A DNA stretch of 64,000 nucleotides from JBHIYN01 sp041984235 (lineage in GTDB: Bacteria; Pseudomonadota; Gammaproteobacteria; Ga0077536): assembly GCA_041984235.1 (NCBI GenBank), contig JBHIYN010000001.1, positions 1 through 64,000 on the forward strand, written 5' to 3'. How positions within the stretch are numbered: position 1 is the stretch's first letter; each line of letters begins with the position of its first letter. This document shows, one piece after another, positions 1-7,649 of this stretch. The notes beneath the pieces are model-generated. The model saw only the letters and a list, made by a program, of their open reading frames with translations, had not been told where the DNA came from and searched no databases. Made by a program: the position numbers and the translations under genes.

Positions 1-1
1 C

Positions 2-106
2 ATCGAGTACAACGAGGGGCGGCCGCACGATTCGCTCGGCGACCTCACGCCCCTCGAGGTACGACAGCAACTCGCCGGAACCTCTACTTTTGAACTGTCG
101 CCTTGA
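2..106 (+). mobile_element. IS3-family transposase, C-terminal fragment (5' part outside window)
   Basis: Reading from base 2, 34 codons run to a TGA at 104-106. The peptide begins IEYNEGRPHDSLGDLTPLEV, the classic end of IS3-family OrfB integrases (YN..RPH.SLG..TP.E). Only the C-terminus is in the window; the catalytic DDE residues would lie to the left. The element's right end must lie shortly after the stop, probably by about base 120, where the neighbouring minus-strand gene resumes. The exact terminal inverted repeat cannot be fixed without the left end. The insertion appears to have removed the 3' part of the last gene of the acylation operon. Confidence 0.85.
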
Positions 107-314
107 CGGGGAAGCTTACGAGTATCCTGTCGGCCGCCCTGCGGTCGAGAACGGGGCGATCGCGCTGCAACAGTGTCGAGAACGCGCGTATTTCGTCCAC
201 GGACGCGAATGGCCGGTCGCGCCATTGGGCGAGGCTTCCTGCGTCGTCTGCGTGCCCCGGGACGCAGCCCAGGAGCAGCGCTACCGCCGCGGCCGCCCGT
301 GATCTGCGCGGCAA
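84..314 (-). pseudogene. exported protein truncated by the IS3 insertion (last gene of Dlt-like operon)
   Basis: This short reading frame starts with TTG one base after the stop of the acyl carrier gene, so it is probably translationally coupled. Its N-terminus is a clear signal peptide (MPRRSRAAAAVALLLGCVPG then HADDAG), so the product would be exported. After about 65 residues it runs into the IS3 end, and the last residues and the stop are encoded by the element. The intact protein would have been the terminal product of the acylation operon, but too little is left to assign a family. It is most likely a gene remnant. Seen: signal peptide, coupling, overlap with the IS tail. Inferred: truncation. 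Confidence 0.6.
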
Positions 315-315
315 A

Positions 316-558
316 TCAGCCGCCCTGGGCGAGACTCAGGATTCCGTCAACGGTATCCAGTTGTTCGAAGCTGACATCGAGCGGATTGACCCGTATCCCG
401 AGCTCCGTATCCAGAAACTCAATCAGGTTGACGACTTCCAGCGAGTCCAGCTTACTCGACGTGAACAGCGGTTCGTTGGCGCGAACGTAGGTATCGTCCA
501 GGCCGAGCCCCTCTACGAAATAGGCTATGAGTCTTTCGCGACGATCGTTGTTGGTCAT
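316..558 (-). CDS. acyl carrier protein (DltC-like)
   Basis: This 80-residue acidic protein has the phosphopantetheine attachment motif KLDSLEVVNLIEF, with Ser39 as the predicted prosthetic-group site, and the usual four-helix ACP length. It lies downstream of an AMP ligase, an MBOAT acyltransferase and a DltX-like peptide. By analogy with D-alanylation it would be loaded in the cytosol by the ligase at 3762-5243 and hand its acyl group to the membrane acyltransferase. The cargo cannot be read from sequence: D-alanine is the best-known case, but another amino or hydroxy acid is possible. The next gene starts one base after its stop. Confidence 0.85.
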   Translation of the reverse strand: MTNNDRRERLIAYFVEGLGLDDTYVRANEPLFTSSKLDSLEVVNLIEFLDTELGIRVNPLDVSFEQLDTVDGILSLAQGG

Positions 559-576
559 ACTGCGAGAACTGTTGAT

Positions 577-699
577 TCAATAGAGTTGGTAGACGGCGAG
601 CAGGCTGCTGAATGGCCAGTAGTGCCACGCGTAGAGGATCGCCAGCGCGGCAAGGCTGCCGTAAAACGCATCGCGCAACACTGCCTTTGCCGAAATCAA
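577..699 (-). CDS. DltX-like single-pass membrane micropeptide with C-terminal Tyr
   Basis: A 40-codon frame sits in the 180 bases between the MBOAT and ACP genes. It starts with TTG at 699-697, and GGGAG lies 9 bases upstream as a good ribosome site. The product has one hydrophobic segment (DAFYGSLAALAILYAWHYW) and ends SLLAVYQLY followed by TGA. It therefore has the layout of DltX: a short N-terminus, one membrane helix, and a short aromatic tail ending in tyrosine. In D-alanylation the C-terminal tyrosine of DltX is the acyl acceptor served by DltB. The frame is the same as the MBOAT gene's, directly beyond its TAG, so the peptide could also be seen as a split-off MBOAT tail. Assignment rests on position, size and tail, not on a database match. 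Confidence 0.65.
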   Translation of the reverse strand: MISAKAVLRDAFYGSLAALAILYAWHYWPFSSLLAVYQLY

Positions 700-738
700 T
701 TCGGGTGACTCCCGACCGCCTGCCGTGAGCGCGCCATT

Positions 739-1893
739 CTACATGGCCACCAGTCTGCCTGTCAGCGAGATTGCGGCAGGCAGGTCCGGCATGTTCGCGA
801 ACGTCTGCAACCAGGCGACGTAGAGCAGCGTGATCAGCGTCGCGGCGACCCTGAATGGAGGAAGCGCGCGCAACTGCGCGACCGCGCCACGGTCGACCAC
901 GTTCTGACGGTAGCCGTGGTAGAGCGCCATTGCGAGACCGTGACCGACACCCCACAAGAGGTAGTTCCAGGTGAACGCGTGCCACAGTCCAAACAGTACG
1001 AAGGCGGTGAATGTGGCGACGTAGGTGGCCCATCGGCGGCGAATGACGCCGACAATCGGAAAGTAGAGGTAACGGGTTATGAAGAACCCCATCGAGATGT
1101 GATAGCGGCGCCAGAAATCCTGAATGTTGGCCGCCAGCAAAGGCAGGTCGAAGTTCTCGACGATGCGAAAACCGAGCATCCTCGACGCGCCGATGGCAAC
1201 TTCACTGACTGCAACGAAATTGAGAAAGGAGTACAGGAAGCGCACGATGACGAATTGCCAGGCCTCTCCTGTCGTCATCAGATCAATGCTGTCCGTGACG
1301 TCGCCGAACCTCGATTCAAGCACGCCGCGCAACAGACCGTCCGCTATGAACTGGCCAATGAAAATACCCTGGAATACCCTCAGCGCCCCGCCAGCGATGT
1401 CGCGCACGTCGAAAGGCATGCTGAGCTTGTCGCGGGTGAACTTCTCCAGCCTTTCCACCGGGCCGACGGTGTAGAGGGGAAAGAACAGCACGAAGAGCAA
1501 GATATCCGTCAGCGAGCGTGAGCCGGGTCGCGCGTAGGCGTCGACGACCACCGATATCGCCTTGACCGTCGTGAATGCGATGCCCAGGGTCACGAGCATC
1601 GACTGGTCTTCGAGCATCAGCCTGGACACCAGCATCGGCACCAGGGTTCCGAGTATCCCGAGAGCGAGCAGCGCTCGGTGCTTGCGCCACTCGAAAAGGC
1701 GCGCCGCAACCCGGCAGTAAACCCCCATCCCGAGTACGAAAAGGCCTCCGATCGGCGCTACTGCCGCGATCAGCACGACCGAAACCGCGATCAGCCATAG
1801 CGCTCGAACGCGCGGAAGCGAGGGCGGCAGCAGCCAATGCACGATGACGGCAACGGCCAGCATGATGAGAAAGAACTGTAGATGAAGCAGCAT
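739..1893 (-). CDS. MBOAT-family membrane acyltransferase (DltB-like)
   Basis: This 384-residue polytopic membrane protein has the MBOAT signature. FWRRYHISMGFF is followed by the GLWHAFTWNYLLWGVGHG block, in which His305 is the expected catalytic histidine. Its length fits DltB (about 400) better than alginate AlgI (about 500). It should move an acyl group from the carrier protein across the membrane toward an envelope acceptor. The gene lies 23 bases after the upstream operon member and is followed by the DltX-like micropeptide and the ACP gene, the grouping expected of a DltB-X-C module. The glycan or other final acceptor is unknown. Confidence 0.85.
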   Translation of the reverse strand: MLLHLQFFLIMLAVAVIVHWLLPPSLPRVRALWLIAVSVVLIAAVAPIGGLFVLGMGVYCRVAARLFEWRKHRALLALGILGTLVPMLVSRLMLEDQSMLVTLGIAFTTVKAISVVVDAYARPGSRSLTDILLFVLFFPLYTVGPVERLEKFTRDKLSMPFDVRDIAGGALRVFQGIFIGQFIADGLLRGVLESRFGDVTDSIDLMTTGEAWQFVIVRFLYSFLNFVAVSEVAIGASRMLGFRIVENFDLPLLAANIQDFWRRYHISMGFFITRYLYFPIVGVIRRRWATYVATFTAFVLFGLWHAFTWNYLLWGVGHGLAMALYHGYRQNVVDRGAVAQLRALPPFRVAATLITLLYVAWLQTFANMPDLPAAISLTGRLVAM

Positions 1894-1916
1894 CGCCGTT
1901 GCGTATCCCGACCCGC

Positions 1917-2822
1917 CTATTCCGTGCCTTGCACGGCGCTACCAAGCGAGTCGAGATCAGTCCAGCGCGCGAGAGTCCCGATTTGAGGATGCGCGGCGAG
2001 TGCCGGTACGACCTCTGTCATGTACCGATCCAGGATCGGGCGCGCGGCGGAGAAATCCATGGCCCTGAGGTCCGTTACGAGAATGGTCGGCGTCTCGAGG
2101 TACCTGATCGCCGCAATGAAGGCCTTGAGGTGGGCGGGATTCGCATCGTGCACGAACCGGCGTTCGATCGGAGGCGGCCGATTCGTCTCTACGGGATTGG
2201 CGACGGGGTCGCTCGAGGCCCACGCTTCCAGGGTTTCGAAGAAGCGCAACGTCGCGGCGTTTGGCAGCCACGGATTCTTGTCCTTCTCCGCCATCGTTTC
2301 CCAGTAATCGTAGTCGTCCCACGGGCCGCGCCACATCACGTCAGAAAAATAGTGCGGACTCATCTGCAACACTGTCGTTCTGAACCGGTAGCCGTCCGCC
2401 TCGCCCGGCGGCGACAGTCGGGTCATGCGCAGTGCCTTGACGATGTCGTACATGTCGACAGTGCTGATCGGGATCTCGAGCGTCGTGACTCCCGCCGGTA
2501 ACGCCTCCCGGGCGGTTTTGAGGAACATCGGATCGCCCACCAGCAGGACGTCCCGGACCATTTGATCCCGTCCGCGGATCAATGCGTCCTGTGCCGCGTA
2601 GGGTTCGACGACGGCGAGGCGCGGACGAACCGCGGTCCACAGTAAGCCGCTGTCGACGACCCAGGTGAGGAGCCAGCACCAGACGACGAAATAGAACGCC
2701 AGGCGGCAGGTTCTGACGAGCGCCACGCCGGCGATTCCGCGCCTGCTCCACAGCCAATCGGCGCTTCGCTGAGCGGTGGCGATCAGTCGCAGCCGCATTT
2801 GCTTAGAGACAGGTGCCATCAT
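1917..2822 (-). CDS. membrane-anchored DltD/SGNH-like protein, probable catalytic Ser lost
   Basis: This protein of about 300 residues has one N-terminal membrane segment (CRLAFYFVVWCWLLTWVV) and a periplasmic-type domain. The first strand-loop reads VLLVGDPMF, where active SGNH/DltD proteins have a G-D-S-type nucleophile block, so Pro replaces Ser. No DxxH triad end is evident. It may be a non-catalytic paralogue of the neighbouring SGNH protein, for example an acceptor-binding partner. Several starts are possible: tandem ATGs at 2822 and 2819, an ATG at 2798, or TTG at 2837. None has a strong ribosome site. It overlaps the end of the upstream gene. Family membership is tentative. Confidence 0.55.
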   Translation of the reverse strand: MMAPVSKQMRLRLIATAQRSADWLWSRRGIAGVALVRTCRLAFYFVVWCWLLTWVVDSGLLWTAVRPRLAVVEPYAAQDALIRGRDQMVRDVLLVGDPMFLKTAREALPAGVTTLEIPISTVDMYDIVKALRMTRLSPPGEADGYRFRTTVLQMSPHYFSDVMWRGPWDDYDYWETMAEKDKNPWLPNAATLRFFETLEAWASSDPVANPVETNRPPPIERRFVHDANPAHLKAFIAAIRYLETPTILVTDLRAMDFSAARPILDRYMTEVVPALAAHPQIGTLARWTDLDSLGSAVQGTE

Positions 2823-3765
2823 CGCATGCGGAGGCAATCGCTTCGGCCAACCATGGCAGGTAGATGTCGCGACCCGGCTGATACATGTGTGTGTTGTCCC
2901 GGTAGCCTCGTTCGGCCAGCTGGCGCTGGATTTCCGGCGGCATTATCAGGAGACGGGCCCCGGTCTCATTTCGCACGTATGCGGCCTGTGCGGCACTCAT
3001 GGTCGGGCGGTTGCGCATGGGCAGGTGCAGGAAGAAGATATTGGTTCCATGTCGTTGTCCGGCTTCGCCGATTCGCCGCATGAAGTAGGTGAAGTAGGAC
3101 TGGTCGGGGTCGTCGGGAGCCCATTCGAGCGGCTCGATATCCTCCGGCGGGATCAGTGGATCGGCGCCGGAGAGGCGGTCGACGTTGGGTGGCATGTCAC
3201 GCAAGTGGCAGTCGGCGTAGGGCGCTCCCTCCGGCACTTTCCGTGTGCGCGCCCGGGCCTCACCCCAGCGGTCGAAGCGATTTGCAACCACCTGCATGAA
3301 GTCGGCTAGTCGCCGATACCACGGCTTGTTCGTGTCGGCGAACAGAATATGCAGAAAATCGGACAGGCGGGCCAGCGCCGGGAACTGCTCATGGGGCTTG
3401 TTTCGCCCCGACTCCGGCTCGAAGAATACGACGAAGTTGTCCGTGTCGTGCTCGCTCAGAAAGTCGCGCGTGATGATGTATTCGAGCTCCATGCTGCGGC
3501 GATTATGCGAAGCGTTGAATACGACCACTTCATGCCCCAGTCTTGCGCTCAGCAGGCGTTGCAGGGTCCCGGCTCCGAAGGAGGTTTTCATGCGCGAGCC
3601 CCCGGTTCCGGCCAGATACACGGGCCGGTCGTCCAGGTAGGTCAAGGCATAGTTGCAGCCGAATTCGCGGTAACGGTACTTCGGATCGTCGCTGACGAGG
3701 TAGGCTGCTACTACGGTACTCGCCGCCAGCACGGCCAGTGCGATGCGTAGTGCGCCTGAGGTCAC
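2803..3765 (-). CDS. SGNH/DltD-like exported acyl-transfer protein
   Basis: This 320-residue protein begins with a signal-anchor helix (IALAVLAASTVVAAYLV). A block-I-like motif, AGTGGSRMK, carries Ser57. A block resembling the Asn-containing element reads FNASHNRRS. The triad end is RDNTHM, with Asp290 and His293 forming the DxxH typical of SGNH hydrolases and DltD. It would act outside the inner membrane, taking the acyl group from the MBOAT/DltX step to the final acceptor. It starts with GTG inside the stop of the ligase gene (GTGA overlap), so the two are translationally coupled. The SGNH assignment comes from motif placement and overall divergence is high. Confidence 0.65.
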   Translation of the reverse strand: MTSGALRIALAVLAASTVVAAYLVSDDPKYRYREFGCNYALTYLDDRPVYLAGTGGSRMKTSFGAGTLQRLLSARLGHEVVVFNASHNRRSMELEYIITRDFLSEHDTDNFVVFFEPESGRNKPHEQFPALARLSDFLHILFADTNKPWYRRLADFMQVVANRFDRWGEARARTRKVPEGAPYADCHLRDMPPNVDRLSGADPLIPPEDIEPLEWAPDDPDQSYFTYFMRRIGEAGQRHGTNIFFLHLPMRNRPTMSAAQAAYVRNETGARLLIMPPEIQRQLAERGYRDNTHMYQPGRDIYLPWLAEAIASACDDGTCL

Positions 3766-5243
3766 GCGTCGGCCTTTTCGAGCAAATCACGCAACTCGCC
3801 GCGTCGTAGCTTTCCGGAGCCGGTACGCGGGATCTCCGCTACCTCAGTAAAGCGCCGTGGAATGTGATTGGCGGGCAGTCGTTCGCGCAGGGCACGCAGC
3901 ACGGAGGTGCGGTCGAAGCTGTCCCCGGAACGCAGGACGAACGCACAGCAGGGAACGGCGCCCGCCAGCGGATCGTCGCGCGGCATGACCGCGCAGTCGG
4001 CAAACACGCCAAGGGAGAGCAGCGCATCGGTGATTACCTGGCAGCTGATCTTGATACCGGCCGACTTGAACACGTCGTCAGCTCGACCGGAGAGCTCCAG
4101 ACTGCCGTCCTCCGTCACGCAACCAATATCGCCGGTTCGCAAGCCGTGCGGCGTCAGCGTGCGCGCCGTTGCCGCGGCGTCATTCAGGTAACCATCGAAC
4201 AGCAGATTGCCGCGAATATAGATTTCCCCCTGCCGGCCGGGTCCCAGGTCCTCCAGGTTGTCATCGAGAGCCACCGCCTGTACCCCGGCGATGGGTCGGC
4301 CTACGGTGCCGAGGCGATCGCGTTCCCGATCGGCTGCAAGGACACAGAACCGACCGCCGACCTCGGTGAGGCCGTAGACCACCCGCAGGCGCAGCCCGGG
4401 CAGGCCGGCGAGCAGGCGCGCGGATATCTCTGCCGGCATGTTGTCGCCGGATGTCATCAGCCAGTCGAGCGCGAGAGGGCGCTGCTCGACCCAGTCGGCG
4501 AGCCAGCGGGCTTGCAGTGGAGACCCGCCGAAGGCATTCGCGCCGGTGGCGCCCAGATGCTCGACCAGGCCGGCCGGCAACAGTTTGGTCTCCGTGCCGG
4601 CAAACGTTGCGCCGGCCAGCGCACAAACCAGGAAATGCGATAGTGCGCTGGTGAAGTGAAAACCGACGGCAATGGCAAGTCGATCGCTTGATTCGAGATC
4701 GAGCCTCTCGAGCGCTCCAGTGGCATTGCCGAGCATCACCGCCTGGTTCAACACAACGCCCTTGGGCAGGCCGGTGGTGCCGCTCGTGAGCAGGATGGCG
4801 GCGGTATCGGTCGCGGCGCAATCGAGCGCCGGCGGGGGCCCTGCAGCTGCAGTCAGGCCCGTGACGTCCTGTGCCGGCATTTCGAGCACGTCGACGTCGC
4901 CCGGGTCTGTCGGCAGGTAGTCACTGCTGCCGATGAACAGACGCGGTTTGAGGACCGTAAAGACGCGCTGACGGTAGGTTTCGGTCTGCCCGCCGTCATA
5001 CGGCACGATGACCGCGCCTGCGCACCATGCGCCAACCAGGTCGCTCCAGTAGCGCGAGCCGCGATTGCCGCACACCACGACGTGATCGCCCGCAGTGACG
5101 CCGGCGTCGGTCAGCGCCTCCCGGGCCAGTGCGACGCGGGCGACGAACTCGCCGCCGCTGACCGGCGTGCCATCCGGTTCGACGAGGAAGGCCTCATCGG
5201 ACCGCATCATTGCACGCTGGACTATGCTGGCTCCGATGTTCAC
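3762..5243 (-). CDS. AMP-dependent ligase (DltA-like or acyl-CoA synthetase-like), first gene of acylation operon
   Basis: This 493-residue ANL-superfamily adenylating enzyme shows the P-loop-like LLTSGTTGLPKG, YGLTEVGGR, TGDIG, and the C-terminal PRTGSGKLRR lysine motif. It activates a carboxylic acid as an adenylate and would load it onto the ACP at 316-558. It begins with GTG at 5243 and is followed by five further co-directional genes with overlaps or short gaps. The substrate cannot be stated from sequence. D-alanine is the classic DltA substrate, but the distance from Gram-positive DltA leaves other small acids open. Confidence 0.8.
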   Translation of the reverse strand: MNIGASIVQRAMMRSDEAFLVEPDGTPVSGGEFVARVALAREALTDAGVTAGDHVVVCGNRGSRYWSDLVGAWCAGAVIVPYDGGQTETYRQRVFTVLKPRLFIGSSDYLPTDPGDVDVLEMPAQDVTGLTAAAGPPPALDCAATDTAAILLTSGTTGLPKGVVLNQAVMLGNATGALERLDLESSDRLAIAVGFHFTSALSHFLVCALAGATFAGTETKLLPAGLVEHLGATGANAFGGSPLQARWLADWVEQRPLALDWLMTSGDNMPAEISARLLAGLPGLRLRVVYGLTEVGGRFCVLAADRERDRLGTVGRPIAGVQAVALDDNLEDLGPGRQGEIYIRGNLLFDGYLNDAAATARTLTPHGLRTGDIGCVTEDGSLELSGRADDVFKSAGIKISCQVITDALLSLGVFADCAVMPRDDPLAGAVPCCAFVLRSGDSFDRTSVLRALRERLPANHIPRRFTEVAEIPRTGSGKLRRGELRDLLEKADA

Positions 5244-5782
5244 TGGCTTGGACGGCTCTTCGCGGTTCCTGACGTCACTCGGGGGCAGGCGGAGAGACCC
5301 CGCGCCCAGACGAATCCGGTTCTGCTGCAGGGTGGCGCGGCTGCGTCAGGGTGGGCAAATTTGCGGCCCGGCGGGTTCATGCGCGGCCTGCAGCAGCGCG
5401 CGATTGTAAGGCCAATCAGTCGGGATGCCCATGGTGCGGCCCCATGCGCACCGTGGACAGCCTCCACGTCAGCGGGCCCGACCGGCGTGGCCGAGGCTCC
5501 GCGGCGGGCATGGGCGAAGTCCGCGCGACGGCGATGAGCACCGAGGGGCGGTAACGATCCGTCGGGCGGAAGATGGTCGGCTGTGCCAGCGTCACGGGTC
5601 CGGTTCGCGGGTGCCGTGGTTGGTCGGCCGGCCGCCGATTGTCAGAAACTGGCCCTGCCGTGTGCTTCGTATGCGCGGGCACCGGGCGCTCCGATCGAAA
5701 CAAGACCGGCAGACGGGTCAGGAGACACCCCTGGATCCGACCGGCCATCCTCACCCGGAGCGGCGCGGTATTCCCGCCCCGC
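5244..5782. other. intergenic region, no gene supported
   Basis: These 539 bases lie between the divergent acylation operon start and the end of the amidase gene. Reading frames across it on both strands are Arg/Pro-rich, lack recognisable motifs and look like GC-driven noise. The promoter of the acylation operon must lie here, but no convincing -35/-10 pair was found. Confidence 0.5.
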
Positions 5783-6772
5783 TCAGAAAGCCGGGAACAG
5801 CTTGTCCTTCGGATACTCCGCGCCGGCGACGTGGCGCGCCGTCATCGCGCGCACCATCTGGTAGACGCGCACGCGGAAGCTCGGGTCGGCGGACATGCGC
5901 AGGTAGCTGTCCTTGCCCGAGATCCCGTAATCCTCCAGCAGCCACTCCATCATGTTGTCGCAGGCATCGTAGACCGCATGCTCGAGGGGGATGTTGATAC
6001 CGACCGCGACGATGCTGTCGGGCTTGTCGATGCGCACGCAGGGCAGGCGCTTGTTCTTCACCACCTCGCAGCGCAGCTGCACGGTGGCGCGGGTCTCGTC
6101 GGCCAGCGCGGTGAACTCGGTGTCGCCCTGGCCGCCGTGCACGTCGCCGACGTAGAGCAGGGCGCCGTCGTGGTAGGCGTTGAGGTAGACGGTGTGGCCG
6201 GCGCGGATGTCGCGGCAGTCGATGTTGCCGCCGAACGCACCCTGGCCGAGCAGCGAGGTGTGCACCTCGCGCTCGGAGCAGGTCGCGAGCGTGCCGATGA
6301 AGGGCTGCAGGTCCCAGGTCAGCTTGTCCGAGTAACGCCCCTTGCCGTCGCGCGTGGTGCCGGACGGGCCCGGCAGGTGCTCGATGACCTGCACGTGGCC
6401 TTCGCCGCACTCGGCCCACTTGCGCGAGTCGGCCAGCGGGCCGACCCCGGGAATGATGCCGGTGAAGCCGTAGCGCCACGGCTCGACGAAATCGATGTGC
6501 ACCGCGAGCACGTCGCCGGCGCTGCAGCCGTCGACGTAGATCGGGCCGACCACCGGGTTGAAGTTCGGCGGCGAGGCCTTGAGCAGCTCGTCCATGTGCG
6601 GGTCGTTGACCATGCGATGGACGGTGGGCGCATCGCTGTCGTCCTCGATCATGCCGGTCAGGGCATCGTCGGTCTCGACCTGGAAGGCCTCGCCGGGCTT
6701 GACGTGCAGCACCGGCTCGTCGTGGTAGTCGAAGGCATAGCGGGTCACCGTCCCGCGCAGGATCTTCTGCAT
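5783..6772 (-). CDS. acetamidase/formamidase family amidohydrolase
   Basis: This 329-residue protein of the FmdA/AmdA family carries the signatures FGGNIDCRDIRAGHTVYLN and GALLYVGDVHGGQGDTE. It should hydrolyse a small amide such as formamide or acetamide to ammonia and the acid in the cytosol. The ATG at 6772 is preferred because GGGGGAG lies just upstream; an ATG five codons earlier (6787) lacks this. The gene is divergent from a TetR regulator, and a long palindrome lies between them, so it is probably repressed by that regulator. No subunit partner or amide transporter is nearby. Confidence 0.85.
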   Translation of the reverse strand: MQKILRGTVTRYAFDYHDEPVLHVKPGEAFQVETDDALTGMIEDDSDAPTVHRMVNDPHMDELLKASPPNFNPVVGPIYVDGCSAGDVLAVHIDFVEPWRYGFTGIIPGVGPLADSRKWAECGEGHVQVIEHLPGPSGTTRDGKGRYSDKLTWDLQPFIGTLATCSEREVHTSLLGQGAFGGNIDCRDIRAGHTVYLNAYHDGALLYVGDVHGGQGDTEFTALADETRATVQLRCEVVKNKRLPCVRIDKPDSIVAVGINIPLEHAVYDACDNMMEWLLEDYGISGKDSYLRMSADPSFRVRVYQMVRAMTARHVAGAEYPKDKLFPAF

Positions 6773-6880
6773 CGCTGTCTCCCCCATGGCGCACGCCGTG
6801 GCGCCATGTTAGCGCGTCGCGGTGGGGCGTTCGCCGGTCCCGCCTCGCTCCCCGGCGGCCGGGGCGGGACCGATCCGGCG

Positions 6881-6915
6881 GCATTAAAATTTTAACGTTG
6901 ACAAAATTTTAATGC
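6881..6915. promoter_or_regulatory. 13-bp perfect inverted repeat, probable TetR operator
   Basis: GCATTAAAATTTT at 6881-6893 is mirrored exactly by AAAATTTTAATGC at 6903-6915, with a 9-base spacer. The site sits between the divergent amidase and TetR genes and stands out as A/T-rich in a GC-rich window. It overlaps the putative TetR -35 element, as expected for autorepression. Confidence 0.75.
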
Positions 6916-6927
6916 TGTGAAGATAAT
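6898..6927 (+). promoter_or_regulatory. sigma70-type promoter of the tetR gene
   Basis: TTGACA at 6898-6903 is followed after 18 bases by GATAAT at 6922-6927. Transcription would start at about 6934, on or next to the ATG at 6933. Either the message is nearly leaderless or translation starts at the ATG at 6966. The -35 element lies within the palindrome, so repressor binding would block it. Confidence 0.6.
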
Positions 6928-6932
6928 TCTCC

Positions 6933-7649
6933 ATGGCTACCGTCGGCTCGGTTCGCGTCCGCAACATGGAGAAGCGCCGCCAGCGCCTGCTGGCCGAGGC
7001 GCGGCTGCTGCTGGCGCGTGGCGGCTACGAGGCGCTCAACCTGCGCGAGCTCGCCGCCCAGGCCGGCGTCACCGTGCCCACCATCTACAACCTCATCGGG
7101 CGCAAGGAGGAGGTGCTGGTGGCCGTCGCCGCCGGCGTGCTGACCGAGATCGAGTCGCGCAGCACCGTCGCGCGCGATGCCGACGCCCTGACCCAGGCCG
7201 CCGCCGTGGTCGAGGAGTCGACGCGGCTGTTCGGCGAGGACGAGGATTTCTATCGCGCGGCCTTCCTCGCCATCGAGTGGCTGGACCAGGGCGGCCAGCA
7301 CCATGCCGAGGTCGCGCGGCTCTACGCCTGGGTCGGGCGCATGATCGACACCGGTCTCGCGGCCTGCCGTGACGCCGGCATGCTCGAAGGGCACCTGCCC
7401 TCGGCCGCCATGGCCGAGCTGGTCACGCGCAACTTTCGCATGAGCTGCCGCGGCTGGGCCTTCGGCCACTACGACATCGAGACCTTCCGCCGCATCGCCC
7501 TGTCCGATCTCTACATCGCGTTGAGCGCCGACGCGGTGGAAACCTTCCGCCGACAACTTTCACGCAGCGTCACCGCGCTCGCCGCCTGCGCGGCGGGCGA
7601 AGCCGACGACCGCAAACGTTCCAGTGCCAGCCGGGGAGAAGCCAAGTGA
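6933..7649 (+). CDS. TetR-family transcriptional regulator
   Basis: This 238-residue protein has a canonical N-terminal helix-turn-helix (YEALNLRELAAQAGVTVPTI then YNLIGRKEEVL) and a variable C-terminal ligand domain. The start is uncertain. The ATG at 6933 would give a near-leaderless message, while the ATG at 6966 (MEKRRQRLL) matches the usual TetR N-terminus; neither has a strong ribosome site. It should bind the palindrome at 6881-6915 and control itself, the divergent amidase and the co-transcribed Rieske oxygenase. The downstream gene begins with GTG inside its stop region. Confidence 0.85.
   Translation: MATVGSVRVRNMEKRRQRLLAEARLLLARGGYEALNLRELAAQAGVTVPTIYNLIGRKEEVLVAVAAGVLTEIESRSTVARDADALTQAAAVVEESTRLFGEDEDFYRAAFLAIEWLDQGGQHHAEVARLYAWVGRMIDTGLAACRDAGMLEGHLPSAAMAELVTRNFRMSCRGWAFGHYDIETFRRIALSDLYIALSADAVETFRRQLSRSVTALAACAAGEADDRKRSSASRGEAK

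Noticed and set aside
5240..5754. Open frames between the acylation operon and the amidase gene
   Set aside because: Arg/Pro-rich, no domains and no convincing start sites.
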